Origin: Mycobacterium sp.
GTDB taxonomy: Bacteria > Actinomycetota > Actinomycetes > Mycobacteriales > Mycobacteriaceae
Assembly: GCA_025965815.1 (NCBI GenBank)
Contig: JAOPWF010000798.1
Span: forward strand, 1-17,145
DNA length: 17,145 nucleotides
Reading direction: 5' to 3'
Shown here: positions 1 through 6,728 of the stretch, piece after piece
Numbering within the stretch: position 1 is the stretch's first letter
How the letters are laid out: every line of letters begins with the position of its first letter
The notes under the pieces: model-generated
What the model was told of the DNA's origin: nothing
What the model saw: the letters and a program-made list of their open reading frames with translations, nothing else
Database searches by the model: none
Position numbers and translations under genes: made by a program

Positions 1-333
1 CGCGATTTCGGCACGACGATGGGCTTCTACCGCGATGTGCTGGGTTGGCAGACCGAACTGATTTCTGATACCGACGAATTCCGTTACGCGGTAGCGCTCT
101 TCGACGGCGAGCAACTGCTCGGCGTGATGGACGGCAGCAAGTTCTTAGCCGATGGTGTGCCGGCCAGCTGGCTCTTCTACCTGGGCGCCGAGGACGTCGA
201 CAAGACGCTGGAGCTGATCACCGACAACGGCGGCAGCGTGCTGCAGCCGGCGAACGACACCCCCTATGGCCGGTTGGCCCAGGCCGGCGATCCGACCGGC
301 GCGGTGTTCAATTTGTCGTCGCTGCGCGGCTGA
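1..333 (+). CDS. VOC-superfamily (glyoxalase/bleomycin-resistance fold) protein, 5' truncated by window edge
   Basis: The reading frame is open from the first base and ends with TGA at 331-333, so the true start lies upstream. An internal ATG at 19 is not needed as the start. The visible 110 residues begin in the first beta-alpha unit (TMGFYRDVLGW, the typical 'fYrdvLGw' signature) and end with the second-half signature DPTGAVFNLSSLRG. This matches the usual ending of VOC proteins of about 120-260 residues. VOC proteins bind a metal through paired beta-alpha-beta-beta-beta modules and include dioxygenases, glyoxalases and antibiotic-binding proteins; nothing visible fixes the substrate. Many actinobacterial relatives carry two VOC units, and this could be the second. 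The gene converges on the pseudogene that follows. Confidence 0.85.
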   Translation, partial: RDFGTTMGFYRDVLGWQTELISDTDEFRYAVALFDGEQLLGVMDGSKFLADGVPASWLFYLGAEDVDKTLELITDNGGSVLQPANDTPYGRLAQAGDPTGAVFNLSSLRG

Positions 334-334
334 C

Positions 335-690
335 CGACGATTGGCGGCCGGACTGCTGGGCCTGCTGCCCTTGCGCAGCGTCGCCAGCAGTTCCCGGTAC
401 GGCCCGACCAGGTAGGCGGTATCGCCTGCGGTGAGGCGGCTGTCGCGGCGCGGGTGCAGCGTGACCTCGCCGCTGCCCCTGGTGATCGCGATCACCCAGG
501 TCTGGGTGACAACTCGACCGTCCGCATGCCGTCCAGGTCGCTGCCCGGCCCCACCTGGAGACCACCCACCCTGAACGAGCGCTGGCCGACCGAGAAGGTG
601 CCGAGAACCTGCAGGCCCGGTGCCTGAGCAGGTTACTGCCGAAACCGCCGTAGCGATGGTCGGAGTCGGCGAGCAGTGTCGGCCCACCAG
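335..690 (-). pseudogene. C-terminal remnant of a TrkA/RCK-type potassium channel or transporter protein, at least two frameshifts
   Basis: On the minus strand three consecutive pieces in three frames read as one protein tail. The first is ADSDHRYGGFGSNLL (about 690-625). The second is GLQVLGTFSVGQRSFRVGG followed by DLDGMRTVELS (about 622-515). The third is TQTWVIAITRGSGEV through DTAYLVGPYRELLATLRKG (about 512-370). The last piece is a classic RCK_C (TrkA-C) domain, including the 'GD-x-Y-LVGPY-ELL-LRKG' ending. RCK domains gate potassium channels or transporters in response to ligands. Frameshifts are needed near 622 and 513, and possibly a third near the end. Upstream codons for the membrane and first RCK parts are absent because the BKACE gene starts at 707. 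This is a clear gene relic; the exact parent family (Kef, TrkA or Castor-like channel) is less certain. Confidence 0.7.
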
Positions 691-706
691 ACGCGAGGAT
701 GGGAGC

Positions 707-1432
707 ATGGCCAGCCCCAGGATCTACGTCAAGGCATGTATCAACGGCGCCCGCACACCGGACCAGCACCCGGGTCTTCCGGTGGCTCCGGATCAGCTGG
801 CCGCCGAGGCGCTCGCGGCGCACCGAGCCGGCGCCAAGGCGGTGCACATGCATCCCAAGACCGCCGACGGCGTCGACTCGCTGCTGCCGGACACCGTCGC
901 GGCCGCCGTGTCGGCCGTCCGCGAAGCGGTTCCCGGGTTGCCGCTCGGCGTGACGACGGGGTTCTGGGCGCTGCCCGACGCCGACGAGCGGTTGCGAGCG
1001 GTCGACGCGTGGACGGTGCTGCCCGATTTCGCGTCGGTGAACTGGCACGAGCCGGGATCCGAGGAGCTGGCCCAGCTGCTGCTCAGCAAGGGCCTCGGGG
1101 TCGAGGTCGGCATCTTTCACGCCGAAGCCGCCGACTCCTGGGCGCGCTCAGAGGTTGCCTGGCACTGCATGCGGGTGATGATCGAGTTGCAGGCCGACGG
1201 TGATGTGGCAACGGCGGACGATCTGCTCGGCCAGGTGCTCGCGGTGGGATCCCCGGCGCCGGTGTTACTGCACGGCCTGGATGACAGCTGCTGGCCGCTG
1301 TTGGAGCACGCCGGCCGCCGCGGTCTGCAGACCCGGATCGGCATGGAGGACACGCTCGCCCTGCCCGACGGCTCGACCGCGCCGGGTAACGCGGCGCTGG
1401 TCGCCGCCGCGGTGGACCTGCTCAGTCAGTAG
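707..1432 (+). CDS. BKACE-family enzyme (beta-keto acid cleavage, DUF849), short form
   Basis: The encoded 241-residue protein belongs to the beta-keto acid cleavage enzyme family. These TIM-barrel enzymes condense a beta-keto acid with acetyl-CoA and release an acetoacetyl product plus a new CoA ester; the founding member is Kce of lysine fermentation. The N-terminal strand with KACINGART, the zinc-binding HxH (His47 and His49 in AVHMHPKT) and the late GMED motif (a Glu ligand in the family) are all visible. Family members usually have about 270-310 residues, so this is a compact version. ATG at 707 follows a purine-rich GAGGATGGGAG and places MASPRIYVKA at the expected N-terminus, although the frame stays open upstream. 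The 3' end overlaps the convergent cupin gene by 11 bp. The substrate cannot be told from sequence. Confidence 0.85.
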   Translation: MASPRIYVKACINGARTPDQHPGLPVAPDQLAAEALAAHRAGAKAVHMHPKTADGVDSLLPDTVAAAVSAVREAVPGLPLGVTTGFWALPDADERLRAVDAWTVLPDFASVNWHEPGSEELAQLLLSKGLGVEVGIFHAEAADSWARSEVAWHCMRVMIELQADGDVATADDLLGQVLAVGSPAPVLLHGLDDSCWPLLEHAGRRGLQTRIGMEDTLALPDGSTAPGNAALVAAAVDLLSQ

Positions 1433-1868
1433 GGGCGGCCAACGCGAAATCTGCGAAGTCGAAGCCCGGCACCACCACACAGCTCACCAGGCTGGGCTCG
1501 TCACCGTTCGGGCGGGCGCGCTGCCAGTAACCGGGCGGGACCACGAGCTGGGGCTGCTCGCCTGCGGCGATATCCGAACCGAGCAGATGTGTTCTGGCCG
1601 TGGACTGTTCGCGGCCGATTTCCAGGAGCAGCGGGCTGCCCCGGTGATGCAGCCACAGTTCGGAGCTGCGCACCGTGTGCCAGGCCGACTGCTGGCCGGG
1701 CATCAGTAGGAACAGGATGGCGGTACCGGCACTGCGCGGGCCGGTGTAGTCGGGGGGCAGCGCCGACTGACCCACCGTCAGCTCACTGCGCCAGGTTTCG
1801 CGGAACCAGCCGCCCTCGGGGTGGGGTGACAGGTCGAGCCGCTGAGCCCAGTCGGGAAGTTCAGTCAT
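1422..1868 (-). CDS. Cupin_5 (DUF985) family protein
   Basis: This 148-residue protein is a small single-domain cupin of the DUF985 type. The family signature is complete: LDLSPHPEGGWFRETWRS near residues 11-28, the strand block TAILFLL, SAWHTVRSSELWLHHRGSPL in the middle, and VVPPGYWQRA followed by SCVVVPGFDF at the end. These proteins form a beta-barrel dimer related to yeast YML079w. Their reaction is not established, although sugar-epimerase-like or ligand-binding roles have been suggested. Length agrees with the family (140-170 residues). The ATG at 1868 is separated by 45 bp from the divergent alpha/beta hydrolase, so the two may share a promoter region. The stop overlaps the convergent BKACE gene. 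Confidence 0.88.
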   Translation of the reverse strand: MTELPDWAQRLDLSPHPEGGWFRETWRSELTVGQSALPPDYTGPRSAGTAILFLLMPGQQSAWHTVRSSELWLHHRGSPLLLEIGREQSTARTHLLGSDIAAGEQPQLVVPPGYWQRARPNGDEPSLVSCVVVPGFDFADFALAAPTD

Positions 1869-1913
1869 CGCAATACCGCCCTCGCGTTCCTAGGAAGTTC
1901 CACACTAGAGGCG

Positions 1914-2720
1914 ATGAGCACTCCGAACCGCCCACCCGTCGTGCTGATCCACGGCCCGTGGATGTCCCCGCACAGTTGGCGGCCGTGGATCGACCGCTAC
2001 ACCGCCGCGGGACACATCGTGCATGCCCCGGCGTGGCCGGGTGTTTCGGAACTGGACGAGAAACTCGACCGCACGAAGGCGCCCGCCGACATCGGCGTCG
2101 TCGAGATCGCGAATCACTTCGACGCGTTCGTGCGCGCGCTGCCCGAGCCACCGATCGTCATCGGCCATTCAATGGGCGGCTTGATCACTCAGATACTGCT
2201 CGATCGTGGTCTGGGTCGTGCGGGCGTCGCGCTCCAGCCATCAAAGCCCCGCGGTGTGTTGCGGTTGAAGCCGTCAGTGTTGCGAGCCACCTGGCCGGTC
2301 ATTCGCAATCCCGCGAATGCCCGCCGCAAGGTGCACATCACCGCCCGCCATTTTCATTACGCTTTCGCCAATACGTTGTCGCGCAAGGAGTCCGATCGCT
2401 GGCACGCGAAGCTGGCCATCCCCGCGCCCGGGAAACCCTTCTTTGAGGCGGGATTGGCCGACGTGCGGCCGAAATCGCGGGCGGCGACTGCGGTGGACTT
2501 CACGAAGCCCGACCGCCCGCCGCTGTTGCTGGTCGCCGGCGACCGGGACCATGTCATGCCGGCATCCATGGTGTACGAGAATTTCAACCGCTACCGGCGG
2601 TCACCTGCGCCCACGGATTTCAAGCTTTTTCACGGCCGCCCCCACCTGATGGCGGTCATCGACGGGTGGGAAGAGGTGGCCGACTACGCGCTGACGTGGA
2701 CGGCGCAACACACCGGCTAA
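1914..2720 (+). CDS. Alpha/beta-fold hydrolase
   Basis: The product is a 268-residue single-domain alpha/beta hydrolase. The oxyanion-hole segment VVLIHGPWM lies at residues 9-17. The nucleophile elbow GHSMGG contains the probable catalytic Ser86. The acid is probably the Asp in VAGDRDHVMP, and the base is the His in FHGRPHLM near the C-terminus, so the triad is complete. A lid-like helical region lies between about residues 100 and 200. There is no signal peptide, so it should be cytoplasmic. Similar mycobacterial and streptomycete proteins are annotated only as alpha/beta hydrolases, and an esterase or lactonase role is a guess. ATG at 1914 follows an AGAGG ribosome-binding site. The gene is 10 bp upstream of a membrane protein gene on the same strand and could be transcribed with it. 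Confidence 0.88.
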   Translation: MSTPNRPPVVLIHGPWMSPHSWRPWIDRYTAAGHIVHAPAWPGVSELDEKLDRTKAPADIGVVEIANHFDAFVRALPEPPIVIGHSMGGLITQILLDRGLGRAGVALQPSKPRGVLRLKPSVLRATWPVIRNPANARRKVHITARHFHYAFANTLSRKESDRWHAKLAIPAPGKPFFEAGLADVRPKSRAATAVDFTKPDRPPLLLVAGDRDHVMPASMVYENFNRYRRSPAPTDFKLFHGRPHLMAVIDGWEEVADYALTWTAQHTG

Positions 2721-2730
2721 TCTCACAAGC

Positions 2731-3162
2731 ATGGTCCGCCCGCGTCCCGGATGGCTGGTCGCCCTGTGCGCGGCGGTTCTGGCCGTGAGCGCGTGGTTGC
2801 CGTGGCTGACGACCAGGGTCGACGGCGGCGGTCATGCCAGTGCCATCGGCGGAACCGTCGGCAACCTGGTGCTGCCGCCGCGGTTCGGCGCCGGGCAGCT
2901 GATCGTGCTGCTGGCGTCGGCGTTGATCGTGGCAGGCGCGATGGCCGCCCGTGGCCTCTCAGCGCGGATGGCATCGATTGCCGCCCTGGTGATTTCGTCA
3001 CTGCTGGTGGTGCTGACGGTGTGGTACTACCACCTCAACGTGCATCCTCCGGTGTCGGCCGCATACGGGCTCTATATCGGCGCCGGAGGCGCGATGGCGG
3101 CGGTGGTGTTCTCGGTGTGGTCGCTGCTGGCGTCCTGGTCGTCCTCGCGGCAGCGGCTGTGA
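2731..3162 (+). CDS. Small four-helix integral membrane protein of unknown function
   Basis: The 143-residue product is almost entirely membrane-embedded. Hydrophobic helices are visible at about residues 7-25, 53-74, 80-101 and 109-134. The motif WLPWLTT closes the first helix; similar endings are common in actinobacterial four-helix proteins of unknown function. A short loop with a VDGGGHASAIGG stretch, presumably outside the membrane, follows helix 1. The C-terminus is a short basic tail (SSSRQRL). I do not recognise a functional family. The gene begins 10 bp after the hydrolase, and its TGA stop overlaps the GTG start of the acetyltransferase gene by 4 bp, so translation of the two is probably coupled. 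Confidence 0.75.
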   Translation: MVRPRPGWLVALCAAVLAVSAWLPWLTTRVDGGGHASAIGGTVGNLVLPPRFGAGQLIVLLASALIVAGAMAARGLSARMASIAALVISSLLVVLTVWYYHLNVHPPVSAAYGLYIGAGGAMAAVVFSVWSLLASWSSSRQRL

Positions 3163-3755
3163 GCAGATTCGTCGAACCGGTGACATTGACCGGGAGTCGG
3201 TGGGTGTCACTGGAACCACTGTCCCCGGAGCACATTCCGGAGATCGCGGCGGCCGCCGCCGACGGTGACGGCGGCACCCTCTGGTATACGAATGCGCCGT
3301 CGCCCGACACGGCGGCGCGCTGGGTGGAGCGGCTGCTGGCGATCCAGGCCGGCGACGAGGGGGTCACCTATCTGGTGCGCCGCCTGGACGGCACGGTGGT
3401 GGGATCGTCCAGCTTCTTTCATGTGGATGCCGCCAACCGCCGGCTCGAGATCGGGCACACCTGGTATTCGGGCTCGGCGCGGCGCACCGGGGTCAACTCG
3501 GAGACCAAGCTGCTGATGCTCAGCCACGCCTTCGAGACGCTGGGCTGCGTCGCGGTCGAGTTCCGTACCCACTTCTTCAACGTCACCAGCCGGACCGCCA
3601 TCGAGCGGTTGGGCGCCAAACTCGACGGAGTGCTGCGCAGCCACCAGGTGCTGCCCGACGGGTCCCGCAGGGACACCATGGTCTACTCGATACTTGACAT
3701 CGAGTGGCCCGCGGTGCGCGCAAACCTGGTTTTCCAGCTTGACCGCAACCGCTAG
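3159..3755 (+). CDS. GNAT-family N-acetyltransferase (RimJ/RimL-like)
   Basis: Translation from the GTG at 3159 gives 198 residues. The frame is open further upstream, but there it only shadows the membrane-protein gene. The product fits the Acetyltransf_3 (RimJ/RimL) branch of GNAT enzymes, which transfer an acetyl group from acetyl-CoA to an amine. Visible hallmarks are LTGSRWVSLEPLSPEH at the N-terminus, the central strand VVGSSSFFHVD, and IGHTWYSGSARRTGVNSETK covering the acetyl-CoA loop. The typical 'NVTSRTAIERLGAKLDGVLRSH' segment (here residues roughly 145-167) follows. The acetyl-CoA loop R-R-T-G-V-N is a looser form of the usual Q/R-x-x-G-x-G/A. The start codon overlaps the membrane-protein stop (GTGA). 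The substrate is unknown. Confidence 0.88.
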   Translation: MSRFVEPVTLTGSRWVSLEPLSPEHIPEIAAAAADGDGGTLWYTNAPSPDTAARWVERLLAIQAGDEGVTYLVRRLDGTVVGSSSFFHVDAANRRLEIGHTWYSGSARRTGVNSETKLLMLSHAFETLGCVAVEFRTHFFNVTSRTAIERLGAKLDGVLRSHQVLPDGSRRDTMVYSILDIEWPAVRANLVFQLDRNR

Positions 3756-3796
3756 TGCCAGGTCACGTCGTAGCCGAGATCCTCAAGCACTTGAAG

Positions 3797-4228
3797 CTAA
3801 TCGGAATCGGTGGATCTGGTTGCGTCGCCGTCGGCCACCTCGATGCGCCGCGGCTTGGCACGCTCGGCGACCGGGATGGTCACGGTGAGCACGCCGTTGT
3901 CGTAGGTCGCCGTGATGGCCGCACTGTCGATTTCCTCGCCGAGGGACAGTTGACGGCGATAGGTGCCGAAGAATCGCTCGCTCGCCAGCCACCGCGCCGA
4001 GTCCTCCGAACGTGCGGATCGATGAGCGGTCAGGGTGAGGGTTCCGTTCTCGACGCTGAGATCCACCGATCCGGGATCGACGCCGGGCAGGTCGGCGGTG
4101 ATCACGTAGTGGTCGTCGACCTGGTAAAGGTCCATCGGCATGAACGGGGGACTGCGATTGGGTCCCGTTTGGCTGGTTAGGCCGCGGGACACCGCTTCGG
4201 ACTCACTGAACGGGTCAAAACGAAGCAT
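3797..4228 (-). CDS. Hsp20/alpha-crystallin small heat-shock protein (18-kDa antigen type)
   Basis: The 143-residue product is a small heat-shock protein, an ATP-independent holdase that forms oligomers and binds unfolding proteins. The short N-terminal arm MLRFDPFSESEAV is followed by the alpha-crystallin domain (about residues 30-130) with ADLPGVDPGSVDLSVENGTL, ERFFGTYRRQLSLGEEID and the signature NGVLTVTIPVAERAKPRRIEV. The arrangement closely resembles the mycobacterial 18-kDa antigen branch rather than HspX. A strong ribosome-binding site (GGGAGGTGG on the coding strand) precedes the ATG. The 107 bp between it and the carotenoid oxygenase upstream should hold its promoter. I searched that stretch for an HspR-type inverted repeat and did not find one. 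The stop is 41 bp from the convergent acetyltransferase stop. Confidence 0.93.
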   Translation of the reverse strand: MLRFDPFSESEAVSRGLTSQTGPNRSPPFMPMDLYQVDDHYVITADLPGVDPGSVDLSVENGTLTLTAHRSARSEDSARWLASERFFGTYRRQLSLGEEIDSAAITATYDNGVLTVTIPVAERAKPRRIEVADGDATRSTDSD

Positions 4229-4335
4229 GTCAATCCACCTCCCGGATCCTTCTCCTCAGTGTCTGCCCACTCTGGGGGCCGGTCAATCACTGTGCACAGC
4301 ACACCGGCACTTGACACCCGCGGGTAGAAGAGCCG

Positions 4336-5883
4336 CTACAGCCCCACGGCGGAAGCGGCGGAGTCGGCGGTGTGCCAGCGGCGCAGTTCCGATCCGGGCG
4401 CCCAGGTGCAGTGGGTGCCACTCGAGATCCGCTCGGGCAGCGCCAGTTTGCAGACCGGCCCGTCGGCGACCCGGGCGGCGTCGAAGACCAAACAGTACGA
4501 GGCTTCGGCATTCATGTCCGTGGTCAGGGTCACCAGGTAGCCGTCGTCCTCGGCGGTGCTGTCGGCGCCCGGAGCCGCCGGGCCGGCGACATTCGACCTG
4601 GGTGCCATCGCGGTCTCGCTTCCGTAGACGCCGTCCTCGAAGGCGTACCGCTCCTCGGCGCCGGTTGCGAGATCATGCTTCACCAGTCCGTCGAACAGGA
4701 ACCACCCCGGCTTCCCGCTGGCCGCGTAGGCGTACCGGTACTTCGCGCCGGCGTGGCCCGCGTTGATCATGCCGAACTCGGTGATGCTGTCGCTCAGTTG
4801 TTCTTCGGAAACCCGCCCGGTCACCAGGTTCAGCCGCCAGCGGTGCAGTCGCGCCTGCATGCGGTCCAGTGCCAGGAACCGGAATGTCCGCTGCCACTTG
4901 TCGCCCTGGCCGTTGTCGGCGGGTTCGGGGGCGCCCTGGAAGAAGCCGTCCAGGACGATCTCGTCGCCCTGCTCGTAGGCGTTGGTGAAGTGCAGGACGA
5001 ACGTCGACTCCGCCTCGAACCACTGGATGTCCGCCGTCTGCCCGCGGCGGGGGATGACGGCGAAGCGGGACGGCATGTCCCGGTGGAAACGTGCGACGTG
5101 GGCGTCGCGCTTGAGCAACTCGGGGTCCCAGAACAGCGGGAAGTCGTTGAGGATGGTGTAGTTCTCGGTGAACGCCATGTCGTGCGGGAGTCGGGGTCCG
5201 GGTAGCGGGATATCGACGTAGTGGGCCAGGTCGTTGTTGTCGTCCACCACCCCGTACTGCATATACGGGGCCTGCTTGCTGTAGTTGAAGAACAGCAACT
5301 CACCGGTCTTGTTGTCAACCTTGGGGTGCGCGGACACCCCCCAGTCGAAGGGGAAACGTCCGTTCCAAGTCTGTTTGCCGAGCGTCTGTGCGGAGTACGG
5401 GTCGACGCGGTAGAGATCCCCGCACTGGTAGAAGCTGGTGAGCGCAGCGCCGCGGTGCACGATGACGTCGGTGCTGGACGCGTCCTTCATCCGTCCGCGA
5501 GCGCCCCAGCCCTCGTCGCGTGGCGACATCGCCGGCGGCTCCGCCAGGCCCGCCCACAACGGGCCACCCGCCTCGTTCTCGGCCAGGAACCCATCGGTCT
5601 GGACAAACCGGTTGCGGTAGAACGCCTTTCCGTCGCGGAAGCCTACGACATGCACCATGCCGTCGCCGTCGAACGGGTGATACGCCTTCAGCGACGGGTG
5701 CAGCGGATTCTCGGTGTTGCGCAGATACACGCCGTCGAGGTCTCTGGGGATCTCACCATCGACCACGGTGAGGTCGTCGGCCCGCCACTCTGTCGTCTGC
5801 GGCCGCCACGGACCGGTGCGGTAGGGATGGTCGTCCTCTTCGGGCAGGGTCGACAAGAACTTGCCGACGATCTCAACGTCCAT
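4336..5883 (-). CDS. Carotenoid cleavage oxygenase family protein (non-haem iron dioxygenase)
   Basis: The 515-residue product is a seven-bladed beta-propeller enzyme of the carotenoid/lignostilbene oxygenase family, which splits conjugated C=C bonds to two carbonyl products. All four iron-ligating histidines are recognisable: His186 (SAHPKVD), His234 (RLPHDMAF), His298 (FVLHFTNAYE) and His491 (GTHCTWAP). The N-terminal family block GEIPRDLDGVYLRN and the HPFDGDGMVH segment (residues about 69-78) are also intact. Length matches mycobacterial members such as the Rv0654 type (about 500 residues). The ATG at 5883 has a strong GGAGGT six bases upstream. The start lies 15 bp from the end of a deleted thiolase gene, so the ancestral operon probably ran thiolase then oxygenase. 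The substrate (carotenoid, stilbene or related phenylpropanoid) cannot be decided here. Confidence 0.93.
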   Translation of the reverse strand: MDVEIVGKFLSTLPEEDDHPYRTGPWRPQTTEWRADDLTVVDGEIPRDLDGVYLRNTENPLHPSLKAYHPFDGDGMVHVVGFRDGKAFYRNRFVQTDGFLAENEAGGPLWAGLAEPPAMSPRDEGWGARGRMKDASSTDVIVHRGAALTSFYQCGDLYRVDPYSAQTLGKQTWNGRFPFDWGVSAHPKVDNKTGELLFFNYSKQAPYMQYGVVDDNNDLAHYVDIPLPGPRLPHDMAFTENYTILNDFPLFWDPELLKRDAHVARFHRDMPSRFAVIPRRGQTADIQWFEAESTFVLHFTNAYEQGDEIVLDGFFQGAPEPADNGQGDKWQRTFRFLALDRMQARLHRWRLNLVTGRVSEEQLSDSITEFGMINAGHAGAKYRYAYAASGKPGWFLFDGLVKHDLATGAEERYAFEDGVYGSETAMAPRSNVAGPAAPGADSTAEDDGYLVTLTTDMNAEASYCLVFDAARVADGPVCKLALPERISSGTHCTWAPGSELRRWHTADSAASAVGL

Positions 5884-5898
5884 GCGACACCTCCACGG

Positions 5899-6041
5899 CT
5901 AGATTCTCGGGCCGGAGACAACGAAGCTGACGGTGGTGGCGGTGCTGCCACCGAAGTTCAGCGTGCCGAACTTCCTCGCGCCGTCCACCTGACACTCGTC
6001 TGGTAGCCGCCCAGAATCCAGACGTTGGTCGAGCTGCTCAT
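5899..6041 (-). pseudogene. Thiolase (acetyl-CoA acetyltransferase) reduced to its two ends by an internal deletion
   Basis: On the minus strand an ATG at 6041, preceded by GAGAGGAAA, starts MSSSTNVWILGGYQT. This is the recognisable N-terminus of the lipid-transfer-type thiolase/acetyl-CoA acetyltransferases. About 15 codons later the sequence jumps frame to QVDGARKFGTLNFGGS, then TATTVSFVVSGPRI and a stop at 5899-5901, which is the recognisable C-terminus of the same family. Everything between, including the catalytic cysteine and histidines (normally more than 350 codons), is missing. The simplest explanation is one internal deletion that joined the ends out of frame near 5998. The remnant sits between tetR and the carotenoid oxygenase on the oxygenase strand, 15 bp before its start, so its promoter and leader may still drive the oxygenase. 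Confidence 0.72.
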
Positions 6042-6115
6042 GCCGGGTTTCCTCTCCGCATCCTTGCGGGCCGCTGATCGCAAACTACTCCGCCCGGCGG
6101 GTTCTCGGGCGCCGG

Positions 6116-6664
6116 TTAGGACTCGGTGAAGCGTCCCAGTGCGGCGCGGACCGCCTCGCTGCGCCGACCCGACTTGAGTTCGATCAGGGCGGCCTCGGCC
6201 GTCATGCCCACCCACAGCTGTGCACTCTCGTTCGGGTGCGGCCAGCCCATTGCCGCGAAGTCGGTCTCGATCAGGTTGGCACTGCTCGCATTACGCGCAC
6301 TGATCTCGTGGGCGATCAATGGGTCGGCCCGCGCCTCCAGCAACAGGGCCCGCACGCCCCGGTCGCGCAGGCAGCCGTCCAGGTAGGTCGTCGCCGCGGT
6401 GATCAGCCGCCGCCGGCCGGGTTCGAGGCCGCTGATCGCATTGTCGATCTCAGTCAGCAGCCTCTCGTGAAATTCGCGGTGCAGCGCCAGGACGTAGGAC
6501 GAGCGGTCGCCGAAGTGGTGGAAGAAGGTCCCCTTGGATACCTGGGCTTCCTCGACAAGCAGGTTGATACTCAGGCCGCTCAGCCCGGTTCGTTCGGCCA
6601 GCCGTAGACCCGCGTCGATGAGTGACATCCGGGTGCGAGCAGCCGACTCCCGCCTGGTGCTCAT
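6116..6664 (-). CDS. TetR-family transcriptional regulator
   Basis: This 182-residue protein has the standard TetR layout. The N-terminal helix-turn-helix covers roughly residues 8-55 (ARTRMSLIDAGLRLAE, then LSINLLVEEAQVSKGTFFHHFGDRSS, in pieces) and is followed by an all-helical ligand-binding and dimerisation domain. The segment VSKGTFFHHFGDR is the typical recognition-helix signature. The gene is divergent from an alpha/beta hydrolase, with a 64-bp gap that contains a near-perfect 20-bp palindrome. By the usual TetR logic it should repress the hydrolase gene and its own gene until a small ligand binds. The downstream neighbours on the same strand are the thiolase remnant and the carotenoid oxygenase, which may also be in its regulon. 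The ATG at 6664 has only a weak Shine-Dalgarno match. Confidence 0.93.
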   Translation of the reverse strand: MSTRRESAARTRMSLIDAGLRLAERTGLSGLSINLLVEEAQVSKGTFFHHFGDRSSYVLALHREFHERLLTEIDNAISGLEPGRRRLITAATTYLDGCLRDRGVRALLLEARADPLIAHEISARNASSANLIETDFAAMGWPHPNESAQLWVGMTAEAALIELKSGRRSEAVRAALGRFTES

Positions 6665-6688
6665 CTGCAGCAGCCTAGGCCCCGCTGC

Positions 6689-6694
6689 TACAGT
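6689..6694 (+). promoter_or_regulatory. Putative -10 element for the divergent alpha/beta hydrolase gene
   Basis: TACAGT fits the mycobacterial TANNNT -10 pattern. Transcription would start about 6700-6702, inside the palindrome at 6694-6713. This leaves a leader of about 28 bases with a good AAGGAG ribosome-binding site at 6718-6723. No convincing -35 is seen. Inference only. Confidence 0.4.
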
Positions 6695-6713
6695 TGACCG
6701 ACCGGACGGTCAA
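6694..6713. promoter_or_regulatory. Probable TetR operator palindrome
   Basis: The two arms TTGACCG and CGGTCAA flank a CCGG core. The 20-bp site is symmetric except for one base pair next to the core (A where the other arm would require T). Size and position, between tetR and the divergent hydrolase gene, fit a TetR-dimer operator that would block transcription in both directions. A TTGACC that could serve as a -35 in either direction is embedded in it. Confidence 0.75.
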
Positions 6714-6728
6714 TGAAAAGGAGCGGCG

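Noticed and set aside
3755..4180. Plus-strand open frame opposite hsp20
   Set aside because: Pure shadow of the Hsp20 coding sequence; no ribosome-binding site or family similarity.
4229..4335. Possible HspR-type (HAIR) inverted repeat upstream of hsp20
   Set aside because: A CTTGAC is present, but the matching inverted arm at the proper spacing is missing.
4372..5205. Long plus-strand open frame opposite the carotenoid oxygenase
   Set aside because: It mirrors the codon pattern of a strongly conserved gene on the other strand and has no recognisable domain; long antisense frames are expected at this GC content.
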